Source: an uncultured Pelagibacteraceae bacterium (lineage in GTDB: Bacteria > Pseudomonadota > Alphaproteobacteria > Pelagibacterales > Pelagibacteraceae). Taken from it: a stretch of 40,462 bases of DNA. The DNA lies in NCBI GenBank assembly GCA_902514945.1, contig CABXSO010000008.1, forward strand, positions 1-40,462, given 5' to 3'. Both the position numbers and the translations under genes were made by a program. This document shows positions 24,837 to 30,708 of the stretch, piece after piece. The notes beneath the pieces were generated by a model. That model saw nothing but the letters and a program-made list of their open reading frames with translations. It made no database searches and was not told the origin of the DNA. Position 1 is the first letter of the stretch. Every line of letters begins with the position of its first letter.

Positions 24837-25406
24837 ATGAATAACTTTATTGATAAAGATGTATCATTAGAAAAATGTCCAGCGTTAGTATTGAACGCTG
24901 ACTATAGACCTTTAAGTTATTACCCCTTATCACTATGGTCATGGCAAGATACTGTTAAATCCGTTTTTTTAGATAGAGTAACAATTGTAAGTACTTATGA
25001 TAGAGTTGTTAGAAGCCCATCATTTAACATGCAATTGCCGAGCGTTATCGCATTAAAAGATTATATTATTCCACAATCTAAACCAAGTTTTACAAGATTT
25101 AATGTTTTTCTAAGAGATAAATTTTCATGTCAATATTGTGGAAGTAGTGAGGAATTAACATTTGATCATTTATTACCTAGATCTAAAGGTGGTGAAACTA
25201 ATTGGGATAATGTCGTTACAGCTTGTTCTGCGTGTAATGTTAAAAAAGGAGGAAAATTACTTAAAACCTCTGGCATGAAGCTATCACAATACCCCTTCCA
25301 ACCATCAACCGAAGATTTGCACAGTAATGGAAAAAATTTTCCTCCAAATCACCTTCATAGGAGTTGGATGGATTATTTATATTGGGATGTAGAACTAGAG
25401 GCTTAA
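24837..25406 (+). CDS. HNH endonuclease-family protein
   Basis: The 189-residue protein carries an HNH module: zinc pair CQYCG, then ELTFDHLLPRSKGGETNWDNVVTACSACNVKKGG with the catalytic DH, Asn and second CxxC. The N-terminal part (LVLNADYRPLSYYPLSLWSWQDTVKSVFLDRV) matches a widespread alphaproteobacterial HNH family that is chromosomally conserved rather than restriction- or phage-linked. The biological role is unknown. A weak hairpin at 24810-24837 (TTTCATTTAA / TTAAGTGAAA) overlaps the start codon. It is convergent with coq7. Confidence 0.88.
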   Translation: MNNFIDKDVSLEKCPALVLNADYRPLSYYPLSLWSWQDTVKSVFLDRVTIVSTYDRVVRSPSFNMQLPSVIALKDYIIPQSKPSFTRFNVFLRDKFSCQYCGSSEELTFDHLLPRSKGGETNWDNVVTACSACNVKKGGKLLKTSGMKLSQYPFQPSTEDLHSNGKNFPPNHLHRSWMDYLYWDVELEA

Positions 25407-25408
25407 AA

Positions 25409-25939
25409 TTAAATTTTTTCTGAAATGTTAATCGCTATTTTTGATCCAGTTTTAATTATTTTATCCATAATTGAGTACAATCCTTTTTTTGATGCACCCT
25501 GCTCATAAGCAATGTCTTTATGATGCAGTTCGTCTTCTCTGAACTTAATTATCTTAGACTTCAAATCATTTTCATCAGACTCTAGTTGATCTATTTGATC
25601 TTGGTAATGTTTATCAATAACCTCTTCTACAGATGCGGTGCATAACATTGCTGCTTTTTTTCCTAGTAAAGTTGAACCAAAACCTAAACCAATACCCAAT
25701 AAATCCCATAAGGGAAGAAATTTTGTAGGCTTAATGTTTCTTTTTCTAATTTCGTTTTCGAAAAATTGACAATGCTCCATTTCATGGACTTTCATTTCTT
25801 CGATAGTTCTTTTTAGATTTTCATCTTTCACAAGTGTATTTAACGCCAACAATTGACCTTCATAAATTTTGACAGCTCCCCGCTCGCCTGCATGATCTAC
25901 TCTTATGAATTCTTCAACTTTATTGTCTGTTTTTTTCAT
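25409..25939 (-). CDS. coq7: Demethoxyubiquinone hydroxylase Coq7
   Basis: Coq7 is a di-iron monooxygenase that hydroxylates the demethoxyquinol intermediate in late ubiquinone synthesis. The 176-residue protein has the iron-ligand motifs of the family: FIRVDHAGERGAVKIYEGQL (first Glu), EEMKVHEMEHCQFFE (ExxH), VEEVIDKHYQDQ and REDELHHKDIAYEQGA. It replaces the UbiF-type flavoenzyme in many alphaproteobacteria and would act with UbiE and UbiB, also in this window. Its start overlaps the dsbB end by 20 bases. Confidence 0.95.
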   Translation of the reverse strand: MKKTDNKVEEFIRVDHAGERGAVKIYEGQLLALNTLVKDENLKRTIEEMKVHEMEHCQFFENEIRKRNIKPTKFLPLWDLLGIGLGFGSTLLGKKAAMLCTASVEEVIDKHYQDQIDQLESDENDLKSKIIKFREDELHHKDIAYEQGASKKGLYSIMDKIIKTGSKIAINISEKI

Positions 25940-26420
25940 ATTTAATAAAAATTTTTAGAAGTGTTATAATAAATATTAAGTTAATTACAATATTAATACT
26001 AGTAAGTGATAAACCAAAAATCCTAAATGTCACATCTTTACAGCTAACAGTTTTTTCATTTAACTGTTTAAGCAAATCTTCTTTGGTGATACTTTCGTTA
26101 AAACCACTTGCCCCACAAACGGATGACTCTTGAAAAAAACCTTGTTCAATCCCATAATGATAAAATGAGATTGTTAAGGAGAAGATAAAAGTGAGAATTA
26201 ATAATAGAACTAAGAATTTCTGATTTTTCTTTAAAATTAATAATGTTATTGTTAATATTATACTTAATCCGTAGGGAATTCTCTCTATTAAACATAAATT
26301 ACAGGGCTGATATCCAAGTACATACTCTATAAAATATGCAGATATGAGTGCAACAAAACTAAATAATAGAATAATTTTTATATAGTATTCGGCCTTTAAA
26401 TTAAGCATCAGTTTAAGCAA
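25920..26420 (-). CDS. dsbB: Disulfide bond formation protein DsbB
   Basis: DsbB reoxidises the periplasmic thiol oxidase DsbA and passes electrons to quinones. The 166-residue protein has four hydrophobic segments and the first Cys pair Cys40/Cys43 in GYQPCNLCLIERIPYGL. The second periplasmic pair is probably Cys102 (SSVCGASG) and Cys127 (TVSCKDVTF). It lies between a DedA-like gene (8-base overlap) and coq7 (20-base overlap), so these leftward genes are one transcript. Confidence 0.92.
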   Translation of the reverse strand: MLKLMLNLKAEYYIKIILLFSFVALISAYFIEYVLGYQPCNLCLIERIPYGLSIILTITLLILKKNQKFLVLLLILTFIFSLTISFYHYGIEQGFFQESSVCGASGFNESITKEDLLKQLNEKTVSCKDVTFRIFGLSLTSINIVINLIFIITLLKIFIKYEKNRQ

Positions 26421-27006
26421 TTAAATAGATTATTATTCCAATAATAACAATGGTTATTCCAATTATTGTAAACCACTTTGATCCGTGTTCATCCATAAAT
26501 TTAGTGAATAGATATCCAAATTTATAAGATAAGTATGAAATAATAAAAAAACGCATGCCTCTCGAAATTAAGCTAATTATAACAAATATCAAAAAGTTGA
26601 AACCTATAAGGCCACTTGCAATAGTAAAAACTTTATAGGGAAGAGGAGTAAAGCCAGCTAAAAAAAGTATTCCTAGCCAAGTATAAAAACTCTCATTATT
26701 AGTTAGAATCCTTTTAATGCTTGTTAATTTATCTTCATAATCATAAAAATTCATTATGTTTGATCCAAATTCAGAAAAGAATACTCCTATTAAATAGCCA
26801 AGCATGCCACCCAAGACTGAAAAAATTGTGGTTATCAAGAAGATTTTTTTGAAATCATTCTTTTTTGAGATTATCATTGGAATAACCATTATATCTGGTG
26901 GGATAGGGAAAAATGAACTTTCAATAAATGACACAACTGCCAGGTAATATTTGGAACTTTTGTGACACGCTAAATCTAAACATTTTTTGTAAAGATTATT
27001 AAACAT
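26413..27006 (-). CDS. DedA/YqaA-family (SNARE-associated) membrane protein
   Basis: The 197-residue protein has several membrane helices and the family pattern VSFIESSFFPIPPDIMVIPM near the N terminus, GGMLGYLIGVFF, and AGFTPLPYKVFTIASGLIGF in the middle, with the conserved Arg in SLISRGMRFFIISYL. Members of the wider DedA group are thought to move lipids or support membrane homeostasis; the role of the YqaA subgroup is less clear. It is the first gene of the leftward set with dsbB and coq7, and its start is 58 bases from the divergent tRNA-Leu gene. Confidence 0.87.
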   Translation of the reverse strand: MFNNLYKKCLDLACHKSSKYYLAVVSFIESSFFPIPPDIMVIPMIISKKNDFKKIFLITTIFSVLGGMLGYLIGVFFSEFGSNIMNFYDYEDKLTSIKRILTNNESFYTWLGILFLAGFTPLPYKVFTIASGLIGFNFLIFVIISLISRGMRFFIISYLSYKFGYLFTKFMDEHGSKWFTIIGITIVIIGIIIYLIA

Positions 27007-27064
27007 TTTTTGGTTTTAATATAAATTTAGTTCTTATACTATTTATTTATTATTAAACAATTCT

Positions 27065-27149
27065 GGGCGAATGGCGGAACTGGTAGACGCGCACGACTCA
27101 AAATCGTGTTTCGCAAGAAGTGAGAGTTCGATTCTCTCTTCGCCCACCA
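27065..27149 (+). tRNA. tRNA-Leu (anticodon CAA)
   Basis: The acceptor stem GGGCGAA (27065-27071) pairs with TTCGCCC (27139-27145). The anticodon stem CACGA/TCGTG encloses the loop CTCAAAA, giving anticodon CAA, which reads UUG. The extra arm is long, as required for a class II leucine tRNA, and GTTCGATTC marks the T loop. The 3' CCA (27147-27149) is encoded. The -10-like TATACT (27035-27040) lies 24 bases upstream. Confidence 0.96.
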
Positions 27150-27153
27150 AATT

Positions 27154-28854
27154 ATGGAATTAAGTAAAACAAACAGTCTAGTAGAACTTTTTTTTACAAA
27201 AGCTAAGGAAATAAGTTCAATTTCTGATAGACCATTTCTTAAATGGTTAAAAGATGATGAGAAGGGCTTCTTATCATGGAAACAAGTTGAATTAAGGATC
27301 CAAGTTTTATCTGAATATTTAAAAAAAAATTTAGATAAAGGTGATAGATGTATCTTATTATCTGAAAATCGGCCTGAGTGGCTTATTTCGGATATAGCAA
27401 TCATGAATGCTGGCGGTGTTACTGTGCCTCTTTTTACAACTTATGCAGAAAAAGATTACGAGTATATTATTAATGATTGTAAGCCTAAAGTATTAATTGT
27501 TTCAAGCTGTACTCAAATAAAAAAGATAGAAAAATTTATCTCAAAGGAAATAAAAGTTTTATCAATTGAAAACATAAACAACGAAATTGAGAATCTTAAT
27601 AATATTTTTGAAAATTATTCCAAAAAAAAAAATTTAGAATATCAGTTTATCTTTAATCAAAATATTAAAAGAAAAGATCTTGCGTGTATAATTTACACAT
27701 CTGGGACAACTGGTAATCCAAAAGGAGTTATGCTTAGTCATGGTGGTATTTTATCAAATTGTGAGGGTGCCCAGGAAATTTTATTTTCTTTAATTAATAA
27801 TAGCGAGCCAACTTTTTTAACTTGGCTTCCGTTATCACACTCATATGAACATGTGGTCCAATTTGTTCAAATTTCACTTGGGGCAAAAATTTATTATGCT
27901 GAGAGTTTAGAGAAATTATTATCTAACATGTCTTTAGCAAAACCTACGATAATGACTGCAGTACCAAGATTTTATCAAAATTTATATAGTAAAATTTCTT
28001 CAAATTTTTCAAAGCAAACAGGTTTTAAGAAGAAATTGATATTATCTACTATCTCACTTGGAATCAAAAAACTGAATAACGAGAAACTTACTTTAAAAGA
28101 AAAATTTGTTAATTTTTTCTGTGAGAATCTTGTGAGAAGAAAAATCAAAAATCAGTTTGGTGGAAAGTTAGAGGCTTTTGTTTCTGGAGGGGGAGCCCTT
28201 GATAAGAGAATTGGAGAATTTTTAAATTCCATAGGATTACCAACTCTACAAGGTTATGGTCTAACAGAGGCTTCTCCAGTTGTAAGTTGTAATATTCCTG
28301 GAAAAATTCAAATTGAAACAGTAGGACCTCCTTTCAAAACAAATCAAGTGAATATTGCAGAGGATGGAGAGATTTTAGTTAAAGGCGAAAATGTAATGCT
28401 TGGTTATTGGAATAAAAAAAAGGAGACAGATGACATTATTAAGAATGGTTGGTTGCATACTGGAGATATAGGAGAAATTACAAAAGAAGGGAATTTAAAA
28501 ATTACAGATAGAAAGAAAGAAATAATAGTTAACCTTGGTGGAGACAATATTTCACCATCAAAAATTGAAAATTTATTATGTTTAAATGATAAAATTTTTC
28601 AAAGTTTTGTTTATGGAGATAAAAAAACTTATTTAGTCGCTTTAATTGTAACTCAAGATAAAAAAAATAAAAATGAAATTGAATTTTATTTAGAAAATTT
28701 AAATAAAAGTTTATCTTTGATAGAAAAAGTTAAAAAATTCAAATTAATTAAAGAAGAATTTACAATTGACAATGGAATGTTAACCCCAACTTTAAAATTA
28801 AAAAGAAAAAAAATTTTAGAAAAATATAAAGAAGAGTTAGAAAAACTTTATTAA
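27154..28854 (+). CDS. Long-chain fatty-acid-CoA ligase (AMP-forming)
   Basis: This enzyme activates fatty acids to acyl-CoA through an acyl-adenylate. The 566-residue protein shows the adenylate-forming motifs LACIIYTSGTTGNPKGVMLS, TWLPLSHSYEHV, LPTLQGYGLTEASPVVSCN, GWLHTGDIGEI and TDRKKEIIVNLGGDNISPSKI, ending with a conserved lysine region TPTLKLKRKKILEKY. It is closest to the long-chain (FAA/FadD15-type) group. Its ATG lies four bases after the CCA of tRNA-Leu, leaving no room for its own promoter or for a Shine-Dalgarno outside the tRNA. It is therefore probably released from a shared transcript by tRNA 3' processing. Confidence 0.92.
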   Translation: MELSKTNSLVELFFTKAKEISSISDRPFLKWLKDDEKGFLSWKQVELRIQVLSEYLKKNLDKGDRCILLSENRPEWLISDIAIMNAGGVTVPLFTTYAEKDYEYIINDCKPKVLIVSSCTQIKKIEKFISKEIKVLSIENINNEIENLNNIFENYSKKKNLEYQFIFNQNIKRKDLACIIYTSGTTGNPKGVMLSHGGILSNCEGAQEILFSLINNSEPTFLTWLPLSHSYEHVVQFVQISLGAKIYYAESLEKLLSNMSLAKPTIMTAVPRFYQNLYSKISSNFSKQTGFKKKLILSTISLGIKKLNNEKLTLKEKFVNFFCENLVRRKIKNQFGGKLEAFVSGGGALDKRIGEFLNSIGLPTLQGYGLTEASPVVSCNIPGKIQIETVGPPFKTNQVNIAEDGEILVKGENVMLGYWNKKKETDDIIKNGWLHTGDIGEITKEGNLKITDRKKEIIVNLGGDNISPSKIENLLCLNDKIFQSFVYGDKKTYLVALIVTQDKKNKNEIEFYLENLNKSLSLIEKVKKFKLIKEEFTIDNGMLTPTLKLKRKKILEKYKEELEKLY

Positions 28855-28973
28855 ATTAATTAAATTTATTGATTATAAAGCGCATAAACATTAACTTTTT
28901 TACATAATTAAAAATTATAAAAGTTTTATTTAATTCAAAAATTATTTTAAAATTTTAAACTTTAATTAAAGAA

Positions 28974-29002
28974 TTGACATAACTTACATAAAAAAATAAA
29001 AA
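28974..29002 (+). promoter_or_regulatory. Promoter of the small basic peptide gene
   Basis: A perfect -35 TTGACA (28974-28979) is followed after 17 bases by TAAAAA (28997-29002) as -10. Transcription from here would give a leader of about 45 bases that contains the inverted repeat at 29013-29031 and the Shine-Dalgarno before 29054. Confidence 0.5.
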
Positions 29003-29012
29003 TAAGGTAATT

Positions 29013-29031
29013 ACGAATCATTTTGATTCGT
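29013..29031. promoter_or_regulatory. Perfect inverted repeat in the leader of the small basic gene
   Basis: ACGAATCA and TGATTCGT flank TTT: an eight-base perfect inverted repeat with a three-base loop, placed between the promoter and the Shine-Dalgarno. It could be an operator just downstream of the start of transcription, or a 5' hairpin that stabilises the mRNA. Its GC content is higher than the surroundings, which supports selection. Confidence 0.5.
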
Positions 29032-29053
29032 TTAACTAAAAAGGGAGCTAAAG

Positions 29054-29131
29054 ATGCCTAAGAGAAGAAAAAAAGCAAAGAAGGCTAAGAAAAAAGCTAA
29101 GAAAAAAGCTAAGAAAAGAAGAAGAAGATAA
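29054..29131 (+). CDS. 25-residue Lys/Ala/Arg-rich basic peptide
   Basis: From ATG 29054 the product begins MPKRRKKAKKAKKKAKKKA and ends KKRRRR: only Met, Pro, Lys, Ala and Arg. It has no acidic or hydrophobic residue except Ala. The DNA contains a 12-base tandem unit GCTAAGAAAAAA (29084-29095, 29096-29107 and a partial copy). A strong Shine-Dalgarno (AAGGGAG at 29041-29047), an upstream TTGACA promoter, a leader hairpin and a clear terminator at 29151-29192 frame the gene, which argues strongly for real and high expression. The composition resembles histone H1-like or ribosomal-tail peptides that bind nucleic acid. I do not recognise a named family; a small RNA with incidental coding is the alternative. 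Confidence 0.65.
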   Translation: MPKRRKKAKKAKKKAKKKAKKRRRR

Positions 29132-29150
29132 TAACTTAGTATTCTTTATA

Positions 29151-29192
29151 AAAACGTCTCTCATAACTTTTAGTGTGAGAGGCGTTTTTTTT
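29151..29192. terminator. Bidirectional intrinsic terminator
   Basis: AACGTCTCTCA (29153-29163) pairs with TGAGAGGCGTT (29176-29186) through one G-U pair, and the run of T up to 29192 follows. This is a strong intrinsic terminator for the basic-peptide gene. Read leftward, the same stem is followed by TTTT (29151-29154 complement), so it also ends the carD transcript, whose stop codon lies at 29191-29193. Confidence 0.85.
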
Positions 29193-30030
29193 ATCCCTCA
29201 ATCTGTTCTTCAACATCAGAAATTGGCTCCTCAACTGTTAAATCATTTCCAGTTGAAGTTTTACTAGTTTTATTTTCATCACTAGCCTCTTTATTAAGAT
29301 TTCTTTTTAGAGCTTTGTCTAATTTTTTCAAAGTATCATCTTTAGATAAATTCAAAATTATTTGAAATTCAGAAATAATTCTATCGTAAGCTTTTTCGAA
29401 GAGCTGTCTTTCACTGTAAGACTGGTCAATCATGATATCATCACCTTTATTTAAATCTCTGACAACTTCTGCAAGTTCATAAATTTTACCAGATGAAATT
29501 TTTGCCTCATATTCCTGCGCTCTTCTACTCCACATAGATCTTTTAATTTTTGGTTTACTTTTTAAAATTGAAATACTCTTATTAACTTGATTAATTGTTG
29601 AAAGTGGACGTAGATGAGATTGCTTATTAACTGGCACCATTCCATTTGCTTTATCTTTTTCAAATTTAATTATGTAAGTTTCAACATCTATGCCACCAAT
29701 ATTTATTTTTTTAAATTCTGTGATCTGGCCAACCCCATGTTTAGGATACACTATATAATCTTTGATTTTATATTCTTTTTTCTCTGTACTCTGTTTTTTT
29801 ACTTTCTTAATCTCAGGTTTTATTTCGTTATTTTTTGGTATCCTTAAATTTTCTGTTTGTATTTCAATTTTTTTTCCTGTTTTCTTAGAAATTTTTTTAG
29901 GTATTTTTGATAGCTTTTTTGATTTTTTTGCTTTTACGGTCTTTTTTATTTTTTTTATTTTAGTCTTTTTTTTAAAGGTTTTCTTTAAAATATTTTTCAA
30001 ACTTATTTTGCTCATTCTTATATTTTTCAT
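29191..30030 (-). CDS. carD: CarD-family transcriptional regulator with Lys-rich N-terminal extension
   Basis: CarD proteins bind RNA polymerase beta and stabilise open promoter complexes, often at rRNA and stress genes. The core starts near residue 90: [17 protein letters not shown] (Tudor-like RNAP-interaction domain), [16 protein letters not shown], then the helical DNA-contact part [25 protein letters not shown] and [17 protein letters not shown]. About 85 residues precede the core and are very rich in Lys and Ser/Ile ([21 protein letters not shown]), far beyond the usual CarD N terminus. The ATG at 30030 follows GTGGATC; ATG 30015 is an alternative start. The coding region overlaps the end of fdxA by 44-59 bases. 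Confidence 0.9.
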   Translation of the reverse strand: MKNIRMSKISLKNILKKTFKKKTKIKKIKKTVKAKKSKKLSKIPKKISKKTGKKIEIQTENLRIPKNNEIKPEIKKVKKQSTEKKEYKIKDYIVYPKHGVGQITEFKKINIGGIDVETYIIKFEKDKANGMVPVNKQSHLRPLSTINQVNKSISILKSKPKIKRSMWSRRAQEYEAKISSGKIYELAEVVRDLNKGDDIMIDQSYSERQLFEKAYDRIISEFQIILNLSKDDTLKKLDKALKRNLNKEASDENKTSKTSTGNDLTVEEPISDVEEQIEG

Positions 30031-30298
30031 GATCCACTGGTGGATCTTTTTTTTTATTTATATTCGGCCAGATTTCAGAATATTGTTTATTTATATCTAG
30101 CCATTTTTCGCTACCTATATCTGTATCAGCTTTAATAGCATCAACTGGACATTCTGGCTCACAAACGCCACAATCTATACACTCATCCGGTTTAATTACA
30201 AGCATATTTTTGCCTTCATAAAAACAATCAACAGGACAAACTTCAACACAATCCATTAGTTTACATTTGATACACTTGTCATTAACGATGTAAGTCAT
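29972..30298 (-). CDS. fdxA: Seven-iron ferredoxin FdxA
   Basis: This electron-transfer protein carries one [3Fe-4S] and one [4Fe-4S] cluster. The Cys ligands are visible in [19 protein letters not shown] and [17 protein letters not shown]. The conserved tail contains [21 protein letters not shown], typical of the alphaproteobacterial FdxA family of about 110 residues. The 3' end overlaps the start of carD. fdxA next to carD is a known alphaproteobacterial arrangement. The redox partner is not identified. Confidence 0.95.
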   Translation of the reverse strand: MTYIVNDKCIKCKLMDCVEVCPVDCFYEGKNMLVIKPDECIDCGVCEPECPVDAIKADTDIGSEKWLDINKQYSEIWPNINKKKDPPVDHEKYKNEQNKFEKYFKENL

Positions 30299-30299
30299 T

Positions 30300-30704
30300 T
30301 TAAAATTCTTTTTTAATTTTCTCTTTAATATCTCCCATTAACTTGTTGTCAATATAAAGCAATCCAGTTAACCTTCTCATTAAGTTAGTTTCGTATATAT
30401 CTGCGTCATAATTAGAATAAATTATTCTCCAAAGTGTCTCAATTATCTTAATTTTGTTTTCTTCCTTCATATATTTAACTTCCTTAGTAAAATCTAATAT
30501 TTGATTAGAGTCTCCCTCAATTTTTTTTCCGCTATTTATTATTTCTTGTAAATTTTTCTCACTAGCACCAATTTCTAATAAAGCTTTTTTAATAATTTCC
30601 TCTTCTATCGATGAATAATTTTCATCAATCTTTGCTGCATGAATTAATAATGCTGCAACTTTTGATAAGTCACCGTCTTTATCATTATCTTTCTGAAAGA
30701 ACAT
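30300..30704 (-). CDS. TerB-like domain protein
   Basis: The 134-residue protein is mostly helical and acidic. It contains the TerB-family pattern [28 protein letters not shown], with acidic residues at the putative metal sites, and later [20 protein letters not shown]. TerB-like domains occur in tellurite-resistance operons but also alone as housekeeping proteins of unknown function, and the context here is not a tellurite operon. It lies between the Suv3-like helicase gene and fdxA with 1-4 base gaps, so it is part of one transcript. Confidence 0.8.
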   Translation of the reverse strand: MFFQKDNDKDGDLSKVAALLIHAAKIDENYSSIEEEIIKKALLEIGASEKNLQEIINSGKKIEGDSNQILDFTKEVKYMKEENKIKIIETLWRIIYSNYDADIYETNLMRRLTGLLYIDNKLMGDIKEKIKKEF

Positions 30705-30708
30705 AGAT

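Noticed and set aside
24810..24837. Hairpin over the HNH gene start (TTTCATTTAA / TTAAGTGAAA)
   Set aside because: The stem is almost entirely A-T with a wobble pair; such repeats are expected often in DNA of this composition, so it is mentioned only with the gene.
24837..25406. HNH nuclease as part of a restriction, phage or defence island
   Set aside because: It belongs to a conserved chromosomal HNH family and sits among housekeeping genes; no methyltransferase, integrase or toxin gene is nearby.
27039..27404. Minus-strand open frame across tRNA-Leu and the acyl-CoA synthetase start
   Set aside because: It runs through the tRNA gene and opposite a well-supported gene.
29762..30100. A Phe/Ile-rich open frame on the plus strand opposite carD and fdxA
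   Set aside because: It is the antisense shadow of lysine-rich codons (AAA/AAG read as TTT/CTT) and has no family features.
30300..30704. TerB-like gene as evidence for a tellurite-resistance operon
   Set aside because: No other ter genes are present; the neighbours are a helicase, fdxA and carD.
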